DNA from: Saccharina japonica
Lineage: Eukaryota > Sar > Phaeophyceae > Laminariales > Laminariaceae
Reading direction: 5' to 3'
Assembly: GCA_008828725.1 (NCBI GenBank)
Contig: MEHQ01001125.1
Span: forward strand, 1-64,000
Length of the DNA: 64,000 bases
Position 1 is the first letter of the stretch. Each line of letters starts with the position of its first letter. A program made the translations under genes and the position numbers. This document shows, piece after piece, positions 1 to 12,700 of this stretch. The notes beneath the pieces were generated by a model. That model was given only the letters and a program-made list of their open reading frames with translations. It did not search any database and was not told the DNA's origin.

Positions 1-95
1 GACCGACCGACCGACCGACCGACCGACCAACCAACCAACGGACCAACGGACCGACCGACCGAACGACCGACCGAACAACGGACCGACCAACCGAC
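1..95. repeat. GACC-type tetranucleotide repeat
   Basis: An imperfect GACC/AACC tetranucleotide array opens the window and is probably cut by its left edge. No coding sequence is seen between here and position 1013. Confidence 0.85.
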
Positions 96-174
96 CGTAC
101 GATAGAGCTAGGGCGTAGAGCGTGCCCTACTACGTACTGTGTACATATTTTGGGGGATAAACAAAAGGGCTGTA

Positions 175-338
175 CGCCATGAGCGATCCCAAGGCCCAAG
201 TACACAACAAAACAAAGTTGGAACACAACAAAATTAAGTACGACGATTTCGGGTTAAAAGGAAAAGCCCGATCATCCAGAGAAAACGTTTCAGCCAAAAA
301 GTGTCATACCTCTATTATCGTAGTAGCACGCGCCATAT
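175..338 (-). mobile_element. MITE family C, partial copy
   Basis: The right end carries the family C signature read on the minus strand: the word CAGCCAAAAAGTG, then a degraded ACCTCT and GTAGCACGCG. The same block ends the copies near 9.19 and 61.81 kb. The left end is poorly defined. Confidence 0.5.
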
Positions 339-534
339 AGGGCGTTCCTTAGTATTGTTGATTGAGCTGGGTGAAGGAAGAGCTGGAGGTCCAGTACATA
401 CATGGAAAATCTGAAGCAGGGTCTCCGCGCCATCAAACCGAAAATCCTCGAAGAAGCCGTTTGTTCTATGTACGTAGTGTGCCTTGCGAAAGGCGCACAC
501 TGACTACCAGTTGACGACAGTTACAAAATAAAGC

Positions 535-920
535 ACACCCACCAGCACCAGGAGTTCGTAGCGAGAATAAGGCATGCCCTATATTATTATACGACCACCA
601 GCAGGAGTTCCTATAGCGAGAAAAATGCATGCTCTATAATATTTTTACGACCACCAGTGGGAGTTCCTAGCGAGAAAAGGGCATGTCCTATCATATTTTA
701 CATTATACTATCACCAGCGAGAGTTTCTAGCGAGAACAAGGCATGCCCTGTCTTATTTTACGACCGCCAGCGGGTGTTCCCAGAGAGAATATGGCATGCC
801 CTATCTTATTCTACGACCACCAGCGCGAGTTCTTGGCGAAAAATAAGGCATGCCCTGTCATGTTTCACGACCATCAGCGCGAATTATCAGCGAGTTTAAG
901 GCATGCCCTACCTTACATAC
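535..920 (+). repeat. Minisatellite, about 7 units of 52-60 bp
   Basis: Units share the words ACGACCACCAGCG, GAGTTCCTAGCGAG and GGCATGCCCTAT. The last units lie about 100 bp upstream of the first recognised exon. The array translates openly in several frames but only as periodic peptides, so it is not coding. Confidence 0.85.
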
Positions 921-1012
921 TTATACGAGTATACGAAACATAGCTTCATCAACGCCTCTCGTATTCTCGTGTCCCGGCTGTTTCTCCAAAAAAAAGCCAT
1001 ACGGAGCTGCAG

Positions 1013-1166
1013 GGAGCACCTGGACAAGCAGGTCGAGCAGAACTTCGCGCGAGCCGAGAAAGAAAAACGCGAGGCGGAGATTCTGAGAGCGGAAGCGAGG
1101 GACAGGCTTACGCAGCACGAGGCGCACCAGGCCGAGCTCAAGCAAGTCACCAGGAAGAAGCTTCTG
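1013..1166 (+). CDS. Coiled-coil gene, first visible exon
   Basis: Encodes REHLDKQVEQNF through VTRKKLL in a highly charged helix and ends at donor GTGCGT, phase 0. The acceptor is uncertain: the AG at 1011-1012 is chosen, but an AG at 995-996 would add five residues. Confidence 0.7.
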
Positions 1167-4100
1167 GTGCGTGCGTGCGTGTGTGTGTGTATACTTACTG
1201 CTGATTTTTAATTTTATTGTACGATTTGATTTTCACTTTTATGGAACGGTTTGATTTTCACTTATATTCTACGACACTTTTATTGTACGATTTGATTTTC
1301 ACTTTTAGTGTACGATTTGGATGTTCACTTTTTTTTATTTCTGGGCTGGGGTCTTAAGATTTTGATTTTCGCTTTTGTTTCTTGTCTCGTGAGGTGCAAC
1401 ATTCGATTCAGGTATATATGTCTGTATTCGAATACATTTGGCTTTTATCGTACGATTTGATGCTCACTTTTTTATTTCTGGGCTAGTGACGTCTTACGAT
1501 TTTGATTTTCACTTTTGTTTCTGGTCTCGTGAGGAGTTAAGATTCGATTCAGGTATATATATGTATACGAATACATTTGGCTTGTTTTAGTTACTGCTGC
1601 ACTTTTACTGTAGCTCGCTTGTCTGAAGTTGTGCGGTTTTCTTCCAAGTTGATGTGTACGTATTGGAATGTTCCTTTTGTTTTTGCGGAGGCAGTCTTAT
1701 TCTTCCACTCCTGAGTTATTATTGTTATTGCTTTTACTTACTAACAAATGAGAACAAAAAATGGGGGGGGAAAAAAACAGCAACGTGAGATCGAGGATTT
1801 CGACGAAACTCATATTTTGCAAGCTGGGTTGTGATTATTACGGGTGACCGTAGTAAATAGGACGTACGGTACACACAAAAACCTATATGTTCACCTATTT
1901 TACCAACAATATTTGGTCCCTATTTACTATGTTCCCCCGTGTTAGTACCATTCTGGCCATCCGACAATGTGAAAGCATGAGCTTCATCATTGACCACTCA
2001 AAAAACATTCCCGAATTATTGTTAGAGCCTGTCTTGTATCCCGAGTTACCGTTTTTTTTCGACGACAAGCAGCTCATCGCCTTGGCTGTCTGCGCCTGTA
2101 CGTATTGCTTGCCCCCCCCCGCAAGGGGATAAGATTAGCAAAAAAGTTTCTTTGTTACATATGGAAACAACGTAATGAGCGCCCAAATGTTGGAGGTGTC
2201 TCTATTAGGAGCAGCAACGGTGCTCCGTCGTCTCGAAAGGGATGCGTGGGTGGTCAATGGTCAAATGACTAAGGCAAGCAACAAATGAGTACCCCCCCCC
2301 CCTCGACAGGAGGAGAAATGCGTACGGGCGTCTCAAATCTTGGACAACGAGACGAAGCGGAATAGGGAGCGCCGGGAGAAGGAGATCGACGACAAGCGGA
2401 CCCTTGCCGAGTGCAAGTTAAAGCTCAGATTAGAGCAAGAAGCGCAGGTGCGTGAGTACCGTACTGTAATCGAAATGATAATGTAGTATACTGTAATCAA
2501 GAAAATAAGATAGTACCACTCAGTCCCAAAATATAAGCAACTTTCGTACAATAATATGTAGTATAAGATTTCCTTATAGTTTGGGACAGATTGGTATACT
2601 GTAGTCAAGATAACACACGATCTGGGATGGGTTTCAGAGACTTAGAGGGCACACACGACGAGCATTTATGGTTTTGGAAGTATAGAATTGTGTCGCTCAA
2701 CCGCTGTACGAGAGAAAACAACCGTCTTTAACATTCGCCCCGAGGGTGTGTGTAGTATACGGTACTCTTATCACCCCGGGTGATAGTATACGGTACTCGA
2801 ATCACCCCGGGTGATAGTATACGGTACTCTTATCACCCCGGGTGATAGTATACGGTACTTTTATCACCCCGGGTGATAGTATACGGTACTTTTATCACCC
2901 ATGTGCTACATACCTGGTATACGGTACTCTTATCCCCCCGGGTGATATTATACGGTACTTTTATCACCCATGTGCTACATAACCTGGTATTCGGTACTCT
3001 TATCACCTGGGGTGATATTATACGGCACTCTTATCACCCGTGTGATATTATACGATACTCTTATCACCCGTGTGATATAACACGGTACTCTTATCCCCCC
3101 GGGTGATATTATACGGTACTTTTATCACCCATGTGCTACATACCTGGTATACGGTACTCTTATCACCCGGGGTGATATTATACGGTACTTTGATCACCCC
3201 GGGTGATATATAACGGTACTATTATCACCGCGGGTGATAATATACGGTACTGTTATCACCCCGGGTGATATTATACGGTACTCTTATCACCCGTGTGCTA
3301 TATATTTACGGTACTCTTATCACCCGTGTGCTATACACGGTACTCTTATCACCCGGGTGCTATACACGGTAACTCTTATCACCCGCGTGCTACGTATACG
3401 ATACTTGTATCACCCGTGCGATATTTAAACGGTACTCTTATCACCCCGTGTGCTACATACCGGTACTCATACCACCCGCGTGCTATACGATACTTCTATC
3501 ACCCGTGCGATATTTAGCGGTACTCTTATCACCCCGTGTGCTACACGGCACTCTTCTTATCACCCGGGTGCTAAAACGCGAAAAATACCCCGTACGTGCC
3601 ACTGCTGTATATCGAAGAACCTCGTCCCCACAAACAGGGGTTTCAGTTCTAAACAGGCTCGGTCTGTACACTTTATTTATTTCAGACTGTTTAATTTTAA
3701 TTTCAATTTTTTAGTTTAATTTATTTTAATTTATTTTATTTTTCTCCCCCCACAAATAGACGCACACTTCCTGAATTCTACAGCCTCAGATTGTGTCCCC
3801 CTCATACGGGATGTACACCCTACATGAGGACATATAAAACCCGTAAGTACGCGCGATCGAAGTATGGCACTCAGCTAGCAAAGATGAGCTTCGACGAAAT
3901 CCTCGAGCTCACAGCTATTGTTTTTTTTTTAATTTTTTATATAGTTAGTATATTACGGGGGACCGTACGTAGTAAAGAAGACCAAATATTGTTATTAATA
4001 GAAAAAATACCGAAATACTGGTAGGTTTTTGTGCTTGCCGTACAGGCTGGTTCAAGCATACCACCCAAAATGCATTCAGTGGCGAATGTCCACGCCGTTT

Positions 4101-6713
4101 TTTGGAGATGGACCCTGAAATTTGGCACACGTGTTTTATGCGCCCTACCCGAGACTTTAACGGATGTTTTTTTTTTTTTTTCGTCGGATATTGCTTGTTT
4201 TGTAATTTTTTGGGAAATTTGGGTCTTGAGAGATCCGAAATTTCCGGCTCAAAAAAAAAAAAGAGACATTCGTAAAAGGCTCGGGTAGGGCGCATAAAAC
4301 ACGTGTACCAAATTTCAGGGTCTATCTTCAAAAAACGGCGTGGACATTTGGACTTTCGTGCGGTAAAAGTGCGAAAATAGGCGCTGCCTCGTAATTACTT
4401 AGTTTCAGTACATAATCGATTTTGGGCGTTAAATATGACTTAATATGATCATACGCAGCCAGATCTTCGAATACTTGCGTGAAACTTTGTACAAACATGC
4501 CTTGGACCACCTGGAAGCGGCTCATTCAGAAAAAACAAATTGGGGGGGAAAAATGTTTTCCTACGGAAACGCCTGACTATTGTTGACCACTTTGAAGGCC
4601 TGTGATTGGTAGGGCCACATTTTCGGCGGTAGCGCCAGTTCTAGGTCCTTAACCAAAAACTGGCGATGTCACCCTCTTCCACTGTTCATGGCGGCCAGTA
4701 CGATACCAAATATGTGACATTGGAGTTGCTATTGCATGCGGCATTCGTGACTGACGAAAATTTGGGTGATATGCCTGAACTAGCCTGTAGGTCTCTATTT
4801 ACTGTGGTCCTCCGCAATAGTATATTACGGGGGCCCGTACGTAGTAAATAGGACCAAATATTGTTAGTAGAAAAAGGGAAATATGTAGGTTTTTGTATGT
4901 ACCGTAGGTAGGTCCTATTTACTATAGGTAGGTCTCCCGTAATAGCGGCTTGAGATCACGTGTTCGCAGAAAAACGCCTCCAAGCAACCCCGTGTCTTTC
5001 CACCCCCCCGCTTTCCTTGCGTCTTTGCTGCGACAAAAAAATCTGGATTGTCATTCATGCACCCATCTCTACCTTCGTCTCCCCACCCAAAACACACGCA
5101 CACAACTTTTCGTCGTTTTTGAAGCTGGAGAAGCGAAAGCGGATTGCAGAGTCGCTGCAAGCCATGAACCGGGAGAATGTGAGCAAGCTGGCCATGAGGG
5201 AGAAGCAGAGGCTGCTCGACGTCGAGGAAGATAAGCGTCTCATGCGCGAGTACCAAGAGAGGCTAGATAGGTGAGATAAAACTGGGGGGGGGGGGGGGGG
5301 GGGGGGGGGAGGGGGCACGGACAAGTAAACAACACGAACGAACGAACGAACGAACGAACGAACGAACGATAATCCAGAACAAAACAGAACAAAACAAAAC
5401 AAAACCATCTGACAACGTGCAGCTCGTATTTCAGCCATACCATTCACATATAGAACTATGTTCCCGGCTTCATAACCTAGCAACCCAGCGGTGTGGGAGT
5501 GGGTTTTTGAGGAGCCGCATATTTAGTTCATGGAATTGGGATTTCTCCGAAATTCCCATATTTATGCATATACGGTTCATCAGGGTGGGCTAGTGTAATG
5601 ATGTGGGCTTGGGAGGCCTGAAATCACCTCAATATAAGTAATTGGTCCGTTTTCATATTTCTTGGATGGCTTTCGTATTATCCGGGGTAATTATAAGAAT
5701 GGAAGGACAAATTATGCCTTTCCGTGGGCTAGATGCCATCACGGCTCTGGGAATAAATAAGCTACCTTTTCTCCTGCGCTTGATTCTACGCCAAAGTGAG
5801 TAACACACAGGACATGCATTAGCCTTGCGGTTCAGAGGTGTGGGAGTGGGTTTTGAGGAGCCGCATCTTCGACTCATGTTTTAGTTCGTAAAATCGGGGT
5901 TTTCACAAAATTATCATATTTCTGCCTATACGTTTCATCAGAGTGGGCTAGTGTTATGGTACTGCTGGAATGATGTGGAAACCTTGGTAAATACCTGGTA
6001 TCAGGTATAAGAATCGTATTGTTAGTACTTGGAAGGCGTATCTTAGATGGGAACCAGGGGTTCCCAGGTTTATGGCAGAACCAAGTATTCTGCTCTTTCA
6101 GTATTTCATCGTGGGGAAGGAATAAAGCTGCTCTTCTTCCATCTCTAAGCAAACGACACACGTGAGTACCAACGAGTACCTGTTCAATAGGCTGACCTTG
6201 GTAGGGATACTCTGTGTCCTTGCCCTAATACTATCACACATGCTTAACAGACAGGCCTGCAAGGGAATAATACTCTGTGTCTCGCCCAGTCTTCTAACAA
6301 CTCGTACATACATAGTCGCGGTGAAGGCCAATGAATGATCCCACTTTTTTTTTTTTTCGGCGGCGAAACCTGACTTACAACACAAAACCTTTTTTACATT
6401 TCCCCCCTCCTCCCCCTACCGCTAGAGAGCAAGCAGAGCGGGCAGCTGCGCACAATCGGCGCATGCAGCGCTACGAGATGATCGGCAAACAGTGGGCGCA
6501 GTCCGGGGCGGGCAAGAAGCAGCACGACATCGACGTCGCCGAGGAGAAACGTATGCTGGCGGAAGCTGCCATCAAGGAGAAGGCGGACGAGGACCGAGAG
6601 ATTGTGAGGGGAGGAGACTCGGGTGTTTATTACGGAGTTGGTATTCACTACCATTTTGTTTTTGTTTTTCACAGATAAGACACACACTCTCTGAATTCTA
6701 CAGCCTCAGATTG

Positions 6714-6757
<44 letters not shown>

Positions 6758-9700
6758 TTTCACAGATAGACATACGCTCCCTGAATTCTACAGCCTCAGA
6801 TTTGTGTTCTCCTCATACGTACGGCATGTTTAACATCCTGCATGATGAACACATATAAAACCCGTACGTAAGCACGCGCGATCGAAGCATCACACATCAC
6901 ACTCAGCTTGGAAAGAGTGATGAGTTTCGACAAAATCTTCGATCTCATCACAGCTGTTGTTTTGATTCATTTTATAAATTCACGGCACTCTGGACGGAAA
7001 TATAAGGAACGTTCAGTAATTAATATGAAGAGTAAAGCGTCCTTACATTTCCACCCAGTGTGGTGCGTGGCTGTTCCATTATACGCGAGTGAGTGTGTAT
7101 GTATAGGACTATGAACGGGTGAATTATTTTTGGTGTTGTTTTTTCAGGAGACTATAACGAGATCATTATACTCGTCGGGGGGAGGTGGGCGGATGGATAT
7201 GTACTACATACTTATCCCGCACAGCATCTCATAACGGCAGGTAGGGATCTAGATGATCTATCTGTAGATGATCTATCTGTAGATGATCTATCTGTAGATG
7301 ATCTATCTGTATATTATCTATATGTAGATGATCTATCTGTAGATGATATATCTGTAGATGATCTAGCTGTATATGATTTATCTGTAGATGATATATCTGT
7401 ATATGATCTATCTGTAGATGATATATCTGTAGATGATATATCTGTAGATGATATATCTGTAGATGATATATCTGTAGATGATCTATCTGTAGATGATCTA
7501 TATGTAGATGATATCTGTAGATGATCTATCTGTAGATGATTTATCTGTAGATGATCTATCTGTAGATGATTTATCTGTAGATGATCTATCTGTAGACGAT
7601 CTATATCTGTAGACGATATATCTGTAGATGATCTATCTGTAGATGATGTATCTGTAGATGATCTATCTGTAGATGATGTATCTGTAGATTATCTATCTGT
7701 AGATGATCTATCTGTAGACGATATATCTGTAGATGATCTATATGTAGATGATCTATCTGTATATGATCTATCTGCAGACGATCTATCCAATCTTTCCGAC
7801 GCGAGTAACATTTTTGTTGTTGTGCCCACCACGTGCATGTACGTGTGCGCGTGACTTCTTCCGCGGTCTCAGAGGGACAAGAAAGCGCTCCGGCTGGACC
7901 GCGCCCGGTGCCTCGAGGACAACCGACGCCTCATGGAACAAAAAGTGGCCAGGAAAAAGGTACAACATCATCATAGCATAACCAGCAAAATAAAGGGGTG
8001 TTATGCACTCGTACTACTTGTTCGACAAAAAAAATAGTTGGTACACGCAGCTGCTGCTGCTGCTGCTGCGTTCGAGACGAAGGGAGTCGTAGACCTAAGC
8101 AATGGTTGATGATTTCTGATTGGCTTAAACACGAGGACACCATGCTCAAAAAGGTAAAAGTACGTATGAGGTAGTACGGCCTCAGGTTCGGCTTCTGTCG
8201 TCGACGCCAATATGAGTACGGACTCGGGTTCGGCTCGAGTCTGTACTCGTATATAGCACTTTCCTTTCTTGTCTTGAGTGAGTAGCGTCGAGGAGACGCC
8301 AGGTTTGTTGGAGCACCCAGGCTTGACGACAAGCTGGATGGACGATACGAAAGAGTGTGGCAAGTGGGGGGGGGCTGCCCCTGCACGCGCATTCAAGGGT
8401 CTTGGGTATCATCGGTCATTGCTTGTGCACGAGACAAACATATTTTGGGGCTGACGAACACGGTAAGTAGTTGCTTGGGAATACGAACGACCACGGTAAG
8501 TATTAATATTACAATAATATACAGACATCTATGATATGAAACCGACGAATGGTGAATGTAATGGTATGGGCTAGGAAGGCCGGTAATTACCTCTGCACAG
8601 GTAATTGATCCGTTTTCGTATAACTTGGATGGCATTCGTATTCGGTATTCGGGGTATTTATAATATCTGTGGGCCATACTTGAAGCCCATCCCGAGCAGA
8701 TGTCATCTGGCTCGGGGATTAATAAAAGCTGCTTCTCTTCTACGCTTGACTCTACGGAAAGTGAGTAACACCAAGGATGCTTAATAGACAAACCTGCAAG
8801 GGGATACTCTGTGTCTCACCCAGTCATATCACATGAAACCGACGAATGGTGAAACCGACGCGAAAGGGCATATATCCATGCGACCGTTGGGCCGAGAGCC
8901 TGGCACCCGCAGAAGTGCACTAATTACTTTCTGAAGTTCCTGGCCTTGAGGAGTTCAAAATATATGCCTCTCTCACCCCAAAAAAAAACTGTTTTTTGGG
9001 AGAAAAAAAAATGAAAGCGAAAACCGACGAAAAACACGTACCAGGGTATATATTGTGGACTAGGTATACAAAAAAAAACAAAATCGTATTTGCAAAAAAA
9101 GAATGGCGCGTTCCGACGATTTTGAGGTTAAGGAAGCCCCCCGTAATTCATAAACTATTTTCAGCCAAAAAGTGCCGCGACCTCTAACGTAGCAGGCGCC
9201 TAGGGCTACGGCTAGTGTGAGGAACCTAGAGTGTGGGACAGGGTATCCCTAGCCAGGTCAGCCTATGGAGCGGGTACTCGTTGGTACTCACGTGTGTTGT
9301 TTGCGTAGAGATAGAAGAAGAGCAGGTTTATTCCCTTTGCGTGATGAAAGACTGAAAAGGCAGGTGAGATGGCCAAAGGCCATCTGGGAACCATCCCCGG
9401 TTCCCACATAAGATACGCCTCCCAAGTACTATCAATACGGTTCTTATACCTGATACCAGGTATTTACCAAACGTTTCCACATCATACCAGCAGTATCATA
9501 ACACTAGGGTCAGGGTTCGCTGTATCCAGCCGTGTTCTCGAATAAGTGGTAAGCTATCTAATCACTCAGCTCATCAACAACATCAACAACAACAGCAGCA
9601 ACAACAACAACAACAACAACAACAACAAAAACGAAGCAAGCTCGTCCGGAAATTGCCGGTTGCAGTGCTGAACGCGGTAGCGGTCTCTCTCTATATATAT

Positions 9701-12700
9701 GGTCAGCCAGCGATGATAAGCCCCTACCCTGCATCCGCTTCCCTCTCATTTCGGCCATGCAAAACATAAATGAAATATATTAATTAAACGTTGTCAATTC
9801 ATAAAAACATGAAATAAAACCTGTACCCTGGTAGCATATTGTCCTTCAACTGCAAGTACTCCAGTATGTTACTGTCAATACTACTGCGAGTACTGCAGTG
9901 GTGAGGAGCTGACAAATGCTAACATCGAGCATTTCCCTCGCGACCTTGACGAATCAGGAGAGCTCTCTTCCAACGGTATTTTGTTTTTTCTCCTTTTTTC
10001 CGTTGACCTGAACGAAGGTGGCACGTAGCAGAAGAAGCCTGCTCTAGGAGTCTACTGTAGATGCGCTTCTCAGTTGTTCTTGGAGGTGGGTATCCCTGCA
10101 GAAATGGGCAAACTCTCTCTTCCAACGATACTTTCGGATAACTGTTTCCGTTGGCCCGAATGAACTTTCCAGACCGAAGAAGCCGAGGAAGCTAGATACG
10201 CTTCGCAGTTTCGCTTGGAGGGGGAGGCGTACATGGCGAAGGGGGCGGACAGGAAGAGGGAGATCAAAAGGAAACAGAAGGCGTATGCGCGCACGCTCAA
10301 AGACCAGGTGCGTGTTTGATGGACTACTTCGACGTATACCTCTCTGTCCCTAAATGTAATGGTCGTTCGTGCATTAAATGGTTACTCCAAACGTTCATTG
10401 TAGTATTCTCGGGCAGAGCGGTATATATATATGCATTTGCGGTGCGTTGGTTAGAACGGATAACCTCCTTTTTTTTTCATCATCTCTTTCACCTTCCAGT
10501 TCTTGTCGTGGGGGGGGGGTGTACTTCATTTTCATGCATGGCCGTAGTCGTAAGACCATAGACCCTCACCTCCCTGCAATGCCGGGATGGAACATGTCGG
10601 ATTTTCACCGACCAGGCAGACATTGATAGCACCAAGCGCGAAGCGCCGTGAGGTATTGGGCGAGTCGCGTGAAGGGTGGGCTGCATCCTAATAATAACCG
10701 CCTTTGAGGCGGACTTGCGTATGGATGACAGTTTCAATGAGTTAACTTTGTTTCTGGTGTGGCCACTTCCTGAGACAGCAATGGGAGCACTATGTAACTG
10801 CCTCGCGGGTGCCTTACCATATACACACTACGTGATACGACCATTCCCCTCGTGCGGAGCAAGGGTTCTTCACCCCGCACAAATTATATAACTCGACCGC
10901 CAGCCTTGGTGACCGCCAAAGCAAAAAACAAAACAAAACGGTACCCTGGTTGTCTAGCTCACGCAGTGAGAGGCGTGTTTTACAGCGTCGTCGCCAACCG
11001 ACGCCAACCCAACCTATAAGTATATCATATATTTATAGGGGGGAGGGGGGGGTTATTTTCCCGTAGCGGCGTAGTTACAGTTGTTTTCCCTTTTCTCCCC
11101 TCCCCAGTACTTGCTCACTCTCCATGCGACTCGCCCAACATTTCACGGCGCTTCGCGCTTGATGCTAGCAATGTCTGCCTGGTCGGTGAAAACCCGACAT
11201 GCTCCGTCCCGGCATTGTAGGGATGCGAGGGTCTATGGTCATACGACAACGGCCATGCATGAAAATGAAGTACACCCCCCCCCCCCCCCCCCCGCGGTAC
11301 CTGCCTTCGTAGATACCGCGCATAGGGGCCAGCATTCCCGCTGCGAGTCGGTTTACCTCGAAGTACGTATGCCACTGTGTAGTATACGTCAGCACTGACT
11401 TACGATAGCAGACCGATGTTAAGCTGGTATTCATAGCAGCTACCTAATGGAGTTGGACTACTGTATGTGCGTAGGTTTCATGAATACCCCTGACTTATGA
11501 GAGGGGGTATCCTATATAAGAGAATCGTACAGCAGTTAAGAAAGCCCCAAATCGGCTGGACCCGCAAACGCTACGTACGGCTGTACTCGTATACTTCCCC
11601 ACTGCTGTGGAAAAGAGAGACGGGTACGGTGTTCATAGTGAATATAGGCGTTTTTCGGCCTGGACCACACTCTACAGTCTTGGTACTGTAACTGAGACTC
11701 GTGCTACGGTAGAGGGGTACTTCCCCACTGCTGTGGAAAAGAGAGACGGGTACGGTGTTCATAGTGAGTATTGGCGTTTTTCGGCCTGGACCACACTCTA
11801 CAGTCTTGGTACTGTAACTGAGACTCGTGCAACGGTAAGGGGGGGTGGCCTGATTTTCACTGCCACGTTTACTCCACTCGGGCGAGTGACTCTGTACCTC
11901 GATCAAAACTGGACGCAGGTGTACGTTGTTGTCGCAGAGTAGCAAGCATACCATGGTTGGTGCATATCTCGACAGCGTCCTAAAGCGTGAAGAAACATAA
12001 CGGCCACTCGGCCGAGTGGCTCTCATCCGCTGAAAATGTTGGACTTAAAAAGCGACCCCCCCCCCCTATAAATATATGATATATTTATAGGTTGGGTTGG
12101 CGTCGGTTGGCAACGACGCTGTAAAACACGCCACTCGCTGCGTGAGCTAGACAACCAGGGTGCCGTTTTTTTTTGTTATTTTTTTTTGGCCCGGTCACCC
12201 CAAAGCTTGGTGGCTCCGAGTAGCATCATTTGTGTGCCGGGTGCGAGAACCCTTTGCTCCGCACATAGGGGCGAATTGGTCGCTAACCACGTAGTGTTAA
12301 TATTGGTAAGGCGTCGCGAGGCAGTTACATATGTAAAACCCATTGCTGTCTTCCGGAAAGTGGCCACACCAGCAAATTAAATTAACCTCTATTGAAGCTG
12401 TCCGTCCATATTTGCAAGCCGCCTCAGAGGCGGTTCTTAGGCAGGATGCAGCTCCACCCTCCATGCGACCTCGCCCAATTTACCCCACGGCGTTTCGCCG
12501 CTTGGTTGCAGCCAATGTCTATGCCTGCACGCTTGGTTGAAACCAACGCGCTCCGTCCCGGCATTGTATGGATGCGAGGCGTCTTATGCCGTCATATGAA
12601 CTACCGGCCGTGCACAACATGAGTACACCCCCCCCCCCCCCCCTACCACGTAGCAGCCACCACGTTAGTGTGTATATTTGGTAAGGGGCATCCACGAGGC

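Larger units (their letters stand above)
10508..12643. mobile_element. 2.1-kb inverted repeat with family A ends
   Basis: The left arm (10508-11060) and right arm (12052-12643) are inverted copies of about 550-590 bp. Matching blocks, from the outside in, are the G or C run, family A, GAGGCGG, GGTGTGGCCACTT, the GTGCGGAGCAAGGGTTCT region, ACCCTGGTTGTCTAGCTC, AACACGCC and TATAAATATATGATATATTTA (right arm; left arm slightly changed). The centre of about 1 kb holds a further family A copy (11107-11296) and a 126-bp tandem duplication. It may be a long-TIR transposon or two opposed insertions of a long family A element. Confidence 0.75.

Noticed and set aside
2873-3720. Open frames of 64-89 codons
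   Set aside because: Products of the 33-bp minisatellite (His-Pro periodic peptides).
3885-3910. Hammerhead-ribozyme-like core (GATGAG, stem, CGAAA) in repeat family D
   Set aside because: The invariant CUGA start is not kept in any of the five copies (they read AAGATGAG, GTGATGAG or ATATGAG), and the closing strand is missing.
7215-7790. CRISPR-like array
   Set aside because: Units are contiguous 15-bp repeats with no spacers, in a spliced eukaryotic gene.
5490-9512. Terminal repeats of an LTR element (family G)
   Set aside because: No internal region, no consistent 5-bp duplication and unclear ends; left as an unclassified dispersed repeat.
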